64,000 bases of DNA, from assembly GCF_000220395.1 (NCBI RefSeq), contig NW_004085977.1:46290-110289 (forward strand), written 5' to 3'. The translations under genes were made by a program, and so were the position numbers. Of the stretch, positions 49,859 to 61,559 are shown piece by piece; the stretch's first letter is position 1; every line of letters starts with the position of its first letter. The notes under the pieces were generated by a model that saw nothing but the letters and a program-made list of their open reading frames with translations, did no database searches and was not told where the DNA came from. This DNA comes from Ichthyophthirius multifiliis. Lineage: Eukaryota; Ciliophora; Oligohymenophorea; Hymenostomatida.

Positions 49859-51919
49859 ATGGAAAAACAAAATTTATTATAATCAAATATATTTATAAAA
49901 CAAAGTTAACTATAAAATAATAGTAATGATATTAAAACTATATCAAATACAAACATTTTTATATAAAAGCTCGAAGCATTATAAAATCCATTTTTAAACA
50001 TCCCTATAAAAAAAGAAGAAGAATAAGATTAATCATTTGAATATGATTAATAAAAAACTTAATTAACATAATATCTTACAAATATAAAATAAGTAAAAGA
50101 AACTTAAAATATACCAATAGATAAAAAACTTGAGTTAAAAACCTAAAACAATATATTACTTTAATCAATAAAAATGTATTAACAATATTTAAATTAGCTA
50201 GATTACGAAGAATTAAAATTAAATGATTATAATAAAACATTATTTAACTAAATAAATGAAAATGTATAAAAAATAAACAGTATAGACTAATAAACAAAAG
50301 AAATAAAAAACAAATTCGAAAAAGAAACCGAAGAAATAATAACCAAATAAAATCTATAATTAGAAAACAAAACAGTATTAATTCAAAAGCAAAAAAATAT
50401 TATTTAAATTCTTAATCAAAATAGATAAATTGTTTTGCAAAAATAATAAAGCAATTAATAATAAGAAAATAATTTAAATTAATTAAAATCTTCCTATGAA
50501 TAGGGTTTCAAGTTAAAAAATAAAATTTATGATTAAAATATATTAACTAAATAAAAAATCTAAGAAAACTAAATAACTCCTTAATTAGAATAGTATTTAT
50601 TTTAAATTACTTAGTAAAAATAAAACTTAAATGAAAAGCTTTAAACTTTAAAAGGCAATATTAGAGTTTATTGTAGAATAAGGCCTTTAAATGAACAAGA
50701 AATTTAAAAAATAGAATCTAATAAATAAAATAATTAAGAATACAAATATGATTAAGAAAATTAAAACGAATAAATTATATAAACTTAAAATTCACATAAT
50801 TTGAAATTATTAGTTCCTTAAAGTCATATAAAATCTCAAAACAATATAAAAAGTTATTCTTTTTAATTTGAAAATATCTTTGACGAATTCTCTTCTTAAT
50901 CTGAAATTTTTTCTAATTTATAAGAGTTAATATAATCAGTATTGGATGGGTAAGAGAACAAACAAAACATTTACCTATATATTAATTTATATGTATATAT
51001 AAAAAAAAGGTAAAATGTATGTATTTTTGCATACGGACCAACAGGCACAGGAAAAACATATACGATGTAAGGTGAAGAAGAATATTAAAAATGGGGGATA
51101 ATCCCCCGTTCGATTGAATATATATATTAAGAAATGGAAAAGATGAAAGCATATGATTGGAATTATGTAATAAAAATAAGTTTGAGTGAAATATATAACG
51201 AAATATTATAAGATTTATTACATAAAGATGGAAAAAAAGAAGAAGTAAAAGAGATAAAAATAGAAAATGGCCCTTAATAAATAATGTAACTTTTAAAAAT
51301 TGGATATGAAAAAAGAAAGACTTCCGAAACTCATTGTAATGATTATAGTTCACGATCTCATTGCATTTTTCAAATGAAAATTGACGGTTATAATTCTAGA
51401 AAAGGAGCTATTAATGGAGACTAACCAATTATTAAAGGCGCTCTTAACTTAATTGATTTAGCTGGATCAGAAAGATTATCTTTATCAAAAGCAGAAGGAG
51501 AAAGGTTAAAGGAAACTCAAAATATAAATAAAAGTTTAACCGCTTTAGGAATGTTATTACAAGTTTATCTAATAAGAAAGCTTTATACCATATAGAAACT
51601 CTAATTAACTTATTATTTATAAATTATCTTGGAGGAATTCTAAAACTCTTATGATGGTGAATATTTCACCTTGCTATTAAGTTTTCATTAAAATTTACGT
51701 ACTTTAAAGTTCGCTGAAAAAGTTAAATTTTGCAAAAATAATAATTAAAGGTATTAGGATAATAATAGTAGCTCACCTTATAGTAGGTTTAATAGTTTTT
51801 ATATTGCTTAAAGAGATAATAATTTTTTAGGTAAAAAATAAGAACCGCCTTTTAAAAATTCACTTGCTCCTACTTCTTTAAGAAATACAGCTTTTGGTTT
51901 TTCTGCTAATAAAAAATGA
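49859..51919 (+). CDS. Kinesin-14 family motor (C-terminal motor)
   Basis: Minus-end-directed microtubule motor by family. N-terminal ~240 residues are a Gln/Lys-rich coiled coil, then the neck/motor junction [19 protein letters not shown], diagnostic of kinesin-14. The motor contains the P-loop [13 protein letters not shown], switch [12 protein letters not shown], switch [14 protein letters not shown] and INKSLTALG, ending [11 protein letters not shown] and a ~65-residue tail. One intron, 50950-51009 (60 nt, GTAAGA), falls just before the P-loop exon. Between 51550 and 51690 the frame is lost repeatedly. The bases still spell the kinesin segments SLSNKKA, PYRNS, NYLGG and MMVNISPC, but in changing frames, each repairable by one base in a short A or T run. 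Either sequence errors or a decayed motor; the former is likelier because flanks are intact. Confidence 0.88.
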
Positions 51920-52179
51920 TTTTTTTTTATTATTATTTGTATATATTCTTTTGTGAGTTAATATTATTTTTTTTATTTAAATAAATATATTTGGATATTA
52001 TTTATATAAATGTTTAAAAATATTTTTTAAAAAATTGTTAATAATTAATTTTTATTGTTTTAAATTAAATATTTATTTTTTATTAAATGTTTTATTTATT
52101 TAAAAATAAAAAATCTATTTTCTTATTCATACAAAAAATGTATACCAAATTATACTCTAAAAAAGGAAAAAGAAATTCT
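51920..52179. other. AT-rich spacer between convergent genes
   Basis: Short A/T-rich stretch with no coding signal. Confidence 0.5.
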
Positions 52180-52306
52180 TCAAACAAAAGGCAAAATAGA
52201 ACCAAAAAATATATGTTTAGCAACAGGAAATTTAAATAAAACTTCAGCTTAATACATTTTAATCATTCCCTTATTTAAATAATAAATATATAAATATTAG
52301 TGTGAT

Positions 52307-52375
<69 letters not shown>

Positions 52376-53419
52376 TATAAATTTTATAAATATATATATA
52401 AAAAATACCTAAGCAACTTTATTCCAATTTGCAGCTCCTGAAATATCATTAAGAATAGGCGAATGCTCATGAAAATGTCCTTTTTTTTATTTTTTGATGA
52501 AATCTATGCAATGCAAATACATATATTCATTTTAATAATGATCTAATAATTATTAATTATGAATATCTGAAGGTGAAGGGACTATATCACTATTAATTAG
52601 CTCACTAGCTCCTAAAAGAAAAGGAATAAAATGATAATCATCTAATCCCCAAACTCCATGAGAACCAGCAGGTTCTAGCATATAACTAACTTATATTTAT
52701 CTCATTACATCAATATATCTTTTAATACAAAAAAAAGGAAATTGATTAAAATCGAATGATTATTTAATAAAAAAAAATAAAAAAATACTTACTTATAAAA
52801 TACAAATCTACAAACTTCTTCTAGATCATTATTATCATAAAATCCAAGTTTTTTTAAAGCCAAAAGGAAAAATAAGAAAGCCATTTCATGTCCTGTTCCA
52901 TAATCTAATCTTACATTAGAACCATAAGAATCAAATAAATAAACTCTTAATTCTATTATAGCTCCTTATAAATTTTCAGGAAGAAGAGTTTTTAAAAATG
53001 AGTCTGTTTGCTTTTTTTAAATAAAATAAAATTTAAATATATAAATAATATTATTTATTCTTTTTATGTTTTTTTTTTTTTACTAAACACATTTATTAAT
53101 GCCAATCTTTAAAAGCTTTATTTCCAAAACGCATTGGTTATTATATTGGAGGAGTTTATTTCAATAAAATTTCTAAATTTACTAAATATTCAATTATTTT
53201 GTTAAATTTTCCAGTATTATTGGTTTAAGATATTTTCTTTGATTTTATAGACTATTGCATATCGCATATAAATTGCATATATTCGGCAAATGTTTTAGTT
53301 TTTTTAAATATTTCTACATCTTGTTCTAATCTAAGCTGTTTTGAAGGCACTTCATATTTATTTTCTTACTAATTATAAGGCAAATATTATTATTATTATA
53401 GTTATTATTATTCAGACAT
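52180..53419 (-). CDS. Serine/threonine phosphatase 2A activator (PTPA)
   Basis: PTPA is a peptidyl-prolyl isomerase-like chaperone that activates PP2A catalytic subunits. Starts MSEQQQLQQQQYLPYNQQE at 53419. Conserved blocks in order: [92 protein letters not shown], and after a long intron with a (TA)n tract, [20 protein letters not shown], then FGSILPFV. These match the family from end to end, including the DYGTGHE and [10 protein letters not shown] signatures. Introns: about 53020-53090, 52720-52795 and 52265-52409. No frame break. Length is normal for PTPA. Confidence 0.95.
52310..52374. repeat. (TA)n microsatellite inside an intron
   Basis: About 32 TA units, the longest in the window, inside the last intron of PTPA. 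Confidence 0.9.
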
Positions 53420-53704
53420 TTTTTTTCTTATTGATTTAATATTTATATTATTAATAATTTTGTTTATAATTAGAATTTTAAATCTTTATTTTTTTATATT
53501 ATATACAGTGTAAATTATTTATATTTTCTTCTATTATTATTTTAATCTTAGGATTTTTATTATAATAAAGCAAAATATAAAATTATAATTTGAATATATA
53601 TATATTAATATAAAATGGATAATAAATAAATGAAAAATTAAAATTTAATTTCTATATATTCTTATATTTTTTATATATTTCATAAAATTTATTATATTTT
53701 TTGA
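53420..53704. other. AT-rich spacer
   Basis: Between two leftward genes; nothing recognised. Confidence 0.5.
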
Positions 53705-54357
53705 TCATTAAGTTTGTAAATTTTCTTCATTTTCAGCATTTATCACAATAGAATTTGTTTTGCTCGGAGATTCATTGTTTATTGAAAATATACTTTTAGT
53801 AATGAATTATTAAAATAACATTTAAGCTTCTAATAAAAATAAATAAATAAATTTTATATTATAAATATTTGAATTATTTAATTTACTTGGTAAAAATGAA
53901 TTTTATATTAAATTTTAAATTTGATTTGTGAAAAATAATATTGTTTCTTCTATTATTGATTCAAGCTTTTTTTTTATTATTATTTTTTTAATATAATAAA
54001 ATATACATTTTTTTATATATAATAAAATATACATTTTTTGCTGCTGAATTTATAGAATCTTGATGTTTTTAATAAATATTTAAAGCAGTAGCATCGAAAA
54101 TTACCGAGGAGCCTTAGTAATCAGGGAATGTCAAATATATATATAAAATTATGTTCAATATAAAAAAGAATATTCTAATTTTTTTGTATGTTTTAAATAT
54201 ATATTTCACATTTTTTTAATTTTTTCTTTACTAATTAATAACTAAAGGGAAAAACCATTCGAAAATAGTCCATATACTATTAATACACCAAAATTTAAGA
54301 ATATTTATTATTTGAGTCTATTCTCTTTTCTTCAAAAATTTAAATGAATAATAGCAT
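53705..54357 (-). CDS. Small hypothetical protein, several introns
   Basis: First exon MLLFIQIFEEKRIDSNNKYS, then YQQYMDYFRMVFPFSYQL. A middle exon reads TFPDYQGSSVIFDATALNIY, then QKHQDSINSAAKN. Next exon LESIIEETILFFTNQIQNLI, and last exon MLFQQFITKSIFSINNESPS, ending ENEENLQTQ-TGA at 53705. Introns: GTATATTTT...AAAAAAG (about 53970-54036, containing a short direct repeat), GTAAATTAA...TTATTAG (about 53833-53890) and one near 54120-54235 whose exact acceptor could not be fixed. Mostly helical, no domain recognised. Confidence 0.5.
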
Positions 54358-54801
54358 GGTATTATTATTTTAAATAAACTTCTATAAATAATTTTATATA
54401 ATATAAAATTAAAAGTTAAATCAACAAAAATTGTATTTTTTTTTATGATTTTTTAACATTATTATATCTATCATTTTATTTATTTTCTGTATTCCTTTAA
54501 TATTATTTTTTTTTTATATAAATTTTTATAAAGATTAATTAATAAAAAATAAAATAAAAAGGCAATATAAAAACGATAAAAAAAAGCAAATCTAAAATTG
54601 TATTTTAATGAAATAAAATAATATAAAAAATTAGTAATAAATTTTTTAAAATAATACTTAATAATTTAATAAATTTACATTATTTTATAATATAAATTAT
54701 TAATATAAAAATAAATATTTTTTTAACATTTTCTCTTTTTATAATTATATTTTTCTTATAAAATTTACTAATTATTCTTTTTTTTAAATTATTTTTATTT
54801 T
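54358..54801. other. AT-rich spacer
   Basis: Between two leftward genes; very low G+C, no coding or RNA signal. Confidence 0.5.
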
Positions 54802-55099
54802 TCATTCTAAATCAATTGCATTTTCATCTTATTCTTAATTACTTTCATCATCGCTAGACTTTTATTTCTTTGTTTGAATTCCATCAACTTCAACTATTAA
54901 TAATAATTAAAATTTAAATATTTTATTTAAGTATAAATAAATAAAATGAACCATTTTCATTTAAAATATTTGTAAATAATTTATCAGCTATATCTTTTAC
55001 ATTTTAAAGTATATTTATAACATCTTAAATAGAATTTGCTTGTTAATTTAGTACTTCTTCTCTTTTATTTTTATAATTATAATCTGCGACTACTTACAT
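54802..55099 (-). CDS. Small acidic helical protein, ~79 aa
   Basis: Two exons; intron 54894-54951 (58 nt, GTTCAT...TTAATAG). Reads MQVVADYNYKNKREEVLNQQ, then a helix (SIQDVINILQNVKDIADKLF) and an acidic tail (SSDDESNQEQDENAIDLE). Splicing keeps the frame exactly and it ends at TGA 54802. Size and helical character recall small subunits of complexes such as BLOC-1 or prefoldin, but no specific match is claimed. Confidence 0.55.
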
Positions 55100-55837
55100 T
55101 TATCTTTAATTACTAATTTTTAATATAAAAAAGATATTAAAATATAATAATTATCAATAATAATAATTAATTAAAAAATTTTTATAAAAATTATATTATA
55201 ACTTTATTATAAAAAAAAAAAATTATTTAAAAAATAAGTTATTATTAATAAAATTTAAATATATTATTTAAAAATTATATAACTAACATTTTAATTTAAA
55301 CAAAAGATGTTAAATAATATTTTATTTTAAAAAAAATTCATTTATTTTATTAAATTTAAAAATTGTTTATATTTTACAAATAGCTATATATTCAATATTG
55401 AAGGACTCTTTTTATACTTTAAGAAAATCTTAAAATATATATAAATATTTTTAATTTTTTTTATTTGTAAAAATTATATGATGATGGATTAAAATGAAAA
55501 ATTTTAAAAAGTCTATTTATTTTATATAAATATTTTTAATCAATTAATATTCTATCAAAAAAAATTATTTTATATTTTCTGATTTCAAAAAATTTAAAAT
55601 GAGAGGAACTATTATTTTGTAAAATTAAAGCACAATGTAAATAAATAAATAAAAACATAAAAAACCTTATGAAAATTAATTATATTATTTCTTTAATAAA
55701 ATTATAAAAAACAATATATATATAAAATAAAATATAAAATGCTTTTATTTTTAATTTTTTTATTAGAAATTGAGGAAAAAAATAATAATTAATAATAATA
55801 ATAAATAACAAAATAACAAAAATGTAAAAAAAAAAAA
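55100..55837. other. AT-rich spacer
   Basis: Between two leftward genes; A/T-rich with no recognisable feature. Confidence 0.5.
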
Positions 55838-56335
55838 TCAAACTTTATTAACTAATTTGTGAAAGTTATTTGAATCTTAATTTAGCTTAATAATTTTAGA
55901 TTTAGGATTAGTAACGTCACTATTGATTTTAAACAAAAAATTATTGGTTTAAAAAGATTATTCTTATATTTATTTTTTTAACTAAAATTATTAATCTTAG
56001 TAATCATTCAAATAAACAAACAATTATAAGCTGTCTTAAAATAAATTTTTATTTATAGGATATTTATATTTTTTTTTATTAAGATTTAAATCTTATTTAA
56101 CTTTTTATGTTTCTTAAGAAAAATTCTAAGAATTAGCAAAAAAGCTATTATCAAAATCATGAGAACTATTAGTATCAATGTTAGTACTTTTTTCAATAAA
56201 TAATTAATAATCTTATAGTAAATTTTCATTCTTTATATTTTTATCTTTTATTTTATTATCCATTTTCACTTTTTTATTTTTAATATTTTAATTATTTTAG
56301 GTATAATTCTTAGACTTTTTAATTAATTACTTCAT
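55838..56335 (-). CDS. Small hypothetical Asn/Gln/Lys-rich protein, 165 aa
   Basis: Single exon. First in-frame ATG gives MKQLIKKSKNYTQNNQNI; a second ATG 24 codons later (MDNKIKDKNIKNENLL) could be the true start. The centre contains STNIDTNSSHDFDNSFFANS and a Tyr/Lys patch (KKKYKYPINKNLF). Ends at TGA 55838. Composition is typical of disordered ciliate proteins; no domain recognised. Confidence 0.5.
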
Positions 56336-57413
56336 TTTTTTTTAATTTTAAAAAAAAAATTTTATTAATTTTTTATTTTTTCTTTATTATTATTATTATT
56401 TTTTATATTTTGTTATTTAACTATTTATTATTATACTTTTCTTTTATGTATCTTAATTTTTTTATTTAATTATTTTCTTATATTGCTTAATTATATACTT
56501 ATCTATTTTAGCTTTTTTTAATGTATATTTATATATATTATAAAATACTCGTATCATAATAATAGTGCAATTATTTTTTGTTTTTTTGTTTTTTGAGAAA
56601 ATTTAAATAAATGCAAAATTATGATTTTAAAAAAATTTAAATTAATAAAAATTATTTCGATCATTAATTAATTAATTAATTATATAATAATTACATAATT
56701 ATTTTTTAATATTTCTAATTATAATTACTATTTTAGATTATAATTTAATCTTATGATTATGCTTATTAAATTTATTATTTGTGTTATCTTTTTTTTTTAT
56801 ATAATTATTTATGTTTTTCTAAAATAATAATATTTAGTTTAATAAACATTTTTAAAATAATATTTTTGAACGCATAATTATTATTCTTAAAATATTAACA
56901 AAAATTATTGTAAAATTTCGATAACCAACAAAAAAAGTTACCTTTATATCATATATATTATTAATTAATTTTATATTTATTTTTTACATTTTTTTTAATT
57001 TATAATCAACATTAATTATTTTTTATTTTTTGATTTTTGTAGTAATGAATATAATTTTAAAAATTAAAAAAGACTAAAAATCATTTTTTCAAAATTACTT
57101 TATTATTGAAATTAAAATTCATAATATTTTACTTAATGTTTAAGATATAAGTATATAAAATTTTTTCATTCTATTAAAAAAAAAAAAAAATAATAAAAAT
57201 ACATATATTTAAAAAAAAAGTATACTTTATATTAAGTCAAAAAACATTATAAAATACGAATAAAATAATAATATATAAAATTCATCATGATGAAAAAAAA
57301 AAATAATTATATTACATATTTTTTTATGAAAAAATATTTGTTTTATTCAATAGTATTTTTATAATATTTAATAAATAAACAATAAAATTTATAATAATAT
57401 TATATAAAAATAT

Positions 57414-57415
<2 letters not shown>

Positions 57416-57457
<42 letters not shown>
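57416..57457. repeat. (TA)n microsatellite
   Basis: About 21 TA units in the spacer upstream of the U1A gene. Confidence 0.9.
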
Positions 57458-57462
<5 letters not shown>

Positions 57463-58010
57463 AAGATAATTTTTATATTTACATATTAGGATATTTTTTA
57501 TATTCATTATTTCTTACTTCAATTTTCATTAAATCTTGATTATTATAAATAATTTCTGAGAAAATAAATAAAAATTATTAAATAAAATCTTGAGTATTAT
57601 TAATATAAAACATAATTTTCTATATAGTCAAATAGTTATTTAAATAAGACAAAAGAAATTATTTAAATTGTATCATTATTATGAAAATATGCTTTAAATA
57701 TATGTATAAAATATTTAAAATTGGCCTTTTAAAATTATATTTAATATAAAAAAACGAAAAATATATAAGTATTTTTAATAAATTTAAGATAATTAATTAA
57801 AAAAAAAATTAATCTTTATAAATAATAATAAAAAAAACATATATAAATTAAAAAGATAATAAATAAATTAATGTATATTAAATTAAATAATAATTAAAAA
57901 AAAGGTATAAGAAAAAAGAAAATTATAATAATATATATATTTAGATATAAAAATTAATATAAAATAATAAAAAAGTAATAAAAAAAAATATATATAAATA
58001 TATAGTAAAA

Positions 58011-58020
58011 AATATATATA

Positions 58021-58040
<20 letters not shown>
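58011..58040. repeat. (TA)n microsatellite
   Basis: About 15 TA units roughly 170 bases upstream of the U1A start codon. Confidence 0.85.
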
Positions 58041-58052
<12 letters not shown>

Positions 58053-58212
58053 TTGTAATTTATTTCTTTTAAATGTTTTATTTTACACAAATATTATTTA
58101 TATATTTATTAAATAAATATAAAATAAAACTTATAAATTTTTAATTTTTTTTTTATATTAAGATTTATTTAGATATTTAAATTAAGAAAATAATATATAA
58201 ATTATTAAAAAA

Positions 58213-59182
58213 ATGAATAATTAAAGTATAGAATTAGTAGGGAATACTCCAAAAGAAACATTATATATAAATAATTTAAATTAAAAATCAACACCAGAAG
58301 GTTAAATAAAATATTTAATTAAAAATTATATATCACATTTTATAATTTTATAAAAAAATATAAAATAATTACTAATAATTTAAAAATTATAAAATAAAAA
58401 GACATAAGATATGGACTTTTTTTTTTATTTTAATAGTTTGGGGAAATACTAGAAATAGTAATAAAGAAAAAAAATACATTAAGAGGATAAGCATGGATTG
58501 TTTTCAAAGATATTACAGCAGCAACGAATGCAAAAAAAATGTTACATGGATTTTTATTTTATGGAAAAGATTTGGTTTTATATATAATAATATTAATAAA
58601 TATGAATTAATATTTATTTTATATATTTTTTAATAGAAAATAAATTTTTCAAAATCAAGAAGTGAAATTTTAGATAAATTAGAAGGAAAATGGGTTCCAA
58701 AAAAGAAATTAAAAAGAAACAGTATATTAGATTAAAAAATAGAAAATTAAGCATAAAAACATGAAAATTAATAATAATAATAATAATAATAGTAATAATA
58801 ATTATAATAATAAATTTAATAAGCTGTAACTGAATTAAATGAACCTAATAATGTTTTAATGGTAGAATATTTACCATCTTTTATTTCGTCTGAAATTTTA
58901 ATGAGTCTTTTTAGTTAATATCCTGGATTTAAGTAATAAAATTTATATAAACATATAAAAAAACATATTTTTTTGTTACAAAAAAAAAAAAAAAAATTAT
59001 TTTTATTTTATAAATTTTAAATAATAAACCAAAATTAAAGGGAAGTAAGGCTTATTTCTGCAAGAAGAGTAGGATTTATAGAATTTGAAAACGAAGATTA
59101 AGCTACTGTAGCCTTACATGGTTTGTAAAATTTTCATATTACTTAAGATTCATATTTAAAAATTAATTATGCCAAATTTTGA
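58213..59182 (+). CDS. U1A/U2B''-type snRNP protein (two RRMs)
   Basis: Spliceosomal RNA-binding protein that holds stem-loops of U1 and/or U2 snRNA. Four exons; introns 58301-58401, 58575-58636, 58933-59040. RRM1: RNP2 is LYINNLN, RNP1 is LRGQAWIVFKDI, followed by ATNAKKMLHGFLFYGKDLKI. A linker carries a Gln run made of consecutive TAA codons (about 58765-58820). RRM2: NNVLMVEYLPSF, EILMSLFSQYPGFK, VRLISARRVGFIEFE, ending LKINYAKF, just as the animal proteins end. Length and order match SNRPA/SNRPB2 throughout. A single such gene often serves both U1 and U2 in protists, so the U1A versus U2B'' choice is open. Confidence 0.95.
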
Positions 59183-59387
59183 AAAGGATTTAGAATTTGA
59201 TGTTTATTTATACATATAGTATTTAATTTCTAATGTATATTTTTTTATAATATATTTTTATCATTTTTAAATGATTAAAAAAAGTTAATAATTATTAAAT
59301 AAATTAAACTTTTATATTAATATAAAATTTTAATAAAATAAAATTATTTTAGATTATTTACATTTTTGTTATTTTAAAATAGAGTTT

Positions 59388-60266
59388 TCATATTTTTTCC
59401 TAAATATTACATAATTTAGCTTCGATATCTTATCTAATTTTTCTTTCGTATTGAATTATTTGATCTTTTTCATATAATTTAGCCTGTAATCTAATAAAAT
59501 AAATTTTAAAAATTAATATTTTATTTTTTTACTAATTTAATTCTTAACTATAAATATTAGATATTTAATTTATAGCTTATGAAATCCTTTATTATATACA
59601 TTCATCTATTTTTTTATAAATTTATTTGTTAAATTTAGCCTATTATTCTTCCAATTATTATGTCTTTTATTAATATTAAGCTTTTTACTAATTTAATAAA
59701 TTATTTTATTATAATAATGAATCGATTTTTTAATTTTGATACATAATAACATTTAACTAATTTTAATTATCAATTATTTATTGTTTTCTGTTTTCTTCTA
59801 ATATCCTTTTCTCTTTTATAACTTTATTTAATACATTTTATATTTCTTATATTTATTTTTAATAAGTTTTTTCTAAGTAATAATTTTATTAATTATTTGA
59901 TGTTTAGAGTTAATTAATATGATTTTATGTTTATATTTAATTTCCTATTTACTTTATATTTTTTTATTAATTTTGATCTTCGAATATATCATCATTATTA
60001 TTTTAAAAAGTTAAAAGATTTCCAGAATTGTTACTTATTTAATTTTTTATACATATTTTACTTTTATTATTCAATATAATAGTATTATTATTATTAATGA
60101 ACTAATTATTTATACTTAAAGGAATTTTATAAGAATCGGTTTGGGCTATTTATTATAAATTATTTTCATTTTATTAAGATTAATTATGTGATTAATTACG
60201 CGAACTTAACATACTATATGATCTTGCAGATTTTGATTAAATAGGTGATGGTGTTGGTTTTATCAT
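59388..60266 (-). CDS. Hypothetical coiled-coil protein
   Basis: Starts MIKPTPSPIQSKSARSYSML; the first ~130 residues are Ser/Asn/Gln-rich and disordered. A coiled coil follows (NVLNKVIKEKRILEENRKQQ, KIDSLLQQNNLLNQQKAQYQ, ELNQLQAKLYEKDQIIQYER), ending at TGA 59388. A probable 42-nt intron (GTAAAAAAA...TTATTAG, about 59498-59539) is a multiple of three and lacks TGA. No family recognised. The gene ends about 200 bases from the convergent U1A gene. Confidence 0.6.
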
Positions 60267-60632
60267 TTATTACAAAGTAATATATATATTATTTTAATTT
60301 TATAATAAATTATTGTTGTTAAAAATAAATTTAAATTAATATAAAAAATTAAAATAGTAATTATATATTATATATAAATAAAAAATAAATAAAATATAAT
60401 TTAATATAAATAGTAAACATATATTCTTAACAAAAATATATAAATTATTAATTATAAATATAATAAGATTTTTTCTTTTTTTTTTGCAAATATATATAAA
60501 ACTGTATAAAAAATTTTATAAATAATATAATTTAATATAATTTATAATTAATATTATATATATTTTTATTTTATTTAATAAAAATAATTATCAATTATAT
60601 GTATTTATATATCAAGTTATTTTTATTTTTAC

Positions 60633-61559
60633 TCATTTTTTTTTTGGATTTTTTATAGCATTTACACCTTCCAAGAAAGCTTCATCTTAAATTTTTATTT
60701 TTTCTTCAAATATAATATTTAATCTTTCCACTTCTTTTTTTATAACTTTATCAATTCTCGCTTGTCTTTCTCTTTCTTTCTTTAATCTCATCCATTCTTC
60801 TCTTTTTTTAGCAGGAACCATATGTATACTATCTCCTTTCATAATTCTTATTTGTAAAAAAAAAAACAAAAAAAAACGTAAATACATAAAAATAAATATA
60901 AATTACTCTTCTAATTATTCAGGGGTTAATCCAGTTTCTTTATCAACTAAATATTATTATAATAAAGGAATTTCAGTTCTAGCAACGGGTTAAGCTTCAG
61001 CCAAAGTATCTGTATAAGGAAATCTAGATTTAAAAATATCAAAAGTCCTTACTTCAAAATTAATACTAGGAGTATTAGCAAAAAAATATAAATCATAATG
61101 CCTATAAAAAGTATATAAAAAGAAATTTGAAATTTCTTTAATATCATCTAAATCGAAAATTTAAATAGAATCAGGAGGTTTGAATAAAGAATGTCTTACA
61201 AGAAGTTCTTTTAGAAGATTAAAAGATTAATCACTATTGTAAAAATTTTAAAATGATTTGCAATACAAGTGATTTGATATTTCTAATATACAACTTGTCT
61301 TTTAAAAATTTAATTAAAGAGAACTTATAAATATATATATTTATTCCATATAATCTAAATATAATACAAGTAAATCTTTATTTAATTCTTAACCTATTTT
61401 AATTATGCCTTAAAATAATTGGTTTAATATTTAACGGAGTTATTCAGGATTTTCTTGTATTTTTTTATGTGCTTCTTCTAAATATATTCTTTAACCGAAA
61501 AAATGTTTGGATATTTTCCAATCTTAAGGAATATCTAATTTTTAATAATCGTTTTTCAT
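60633..61559 (-). CDS. CFAP119 (CCDC189) homologue, ciliary protein
   Basis: Starts MKNDYQKLDIPQDWKISKHF. Residues about 60-200 give LLVLYLDYMEQIYIFISSLQ, then LLKELLVRHSLFKPPDSIQI, DLDDIKEISNFFLYTFYRHY and DLYFFANTPSINFEVRTFDI. This matches the CFAP119/CCDC189 core of animals, whose equivalent reads with the same LLxxHxxxRPPxSI and YFRHFxLYxYxFTP pattern. The C-terminus is a basic/acidic coiled coil (EEWMRLKKERERQARIDKVI), ending NAIKNPKKK. Intron 60847-60906 is 60 nt and lacks TGA, so unspliced mRNA stays open. CFAP119 is an axonemal protein associated with motile cilia and sperm flagella; its presence fits a ciliate. Confidence 0.8.

Larger units (their letters stand above)
56336..58212. 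other. AT-rich spacer with (TA)n tracts
   Basis: Region upstream of divergent genes. Contains (TA)n tracts at 57416-57457 and 58011-58040, and long A or T homopolymers. No coding frame with real composition, no tRNA or snRNA seen. Confidence 0.6.

Noticed and set aside
50982-51353. 123-codon minus-strand ORF over kinesin-14
   Set aside because: It is antisense to the P-loop and switch I exon of a clear kinesin motor, so it is a shadow frame.
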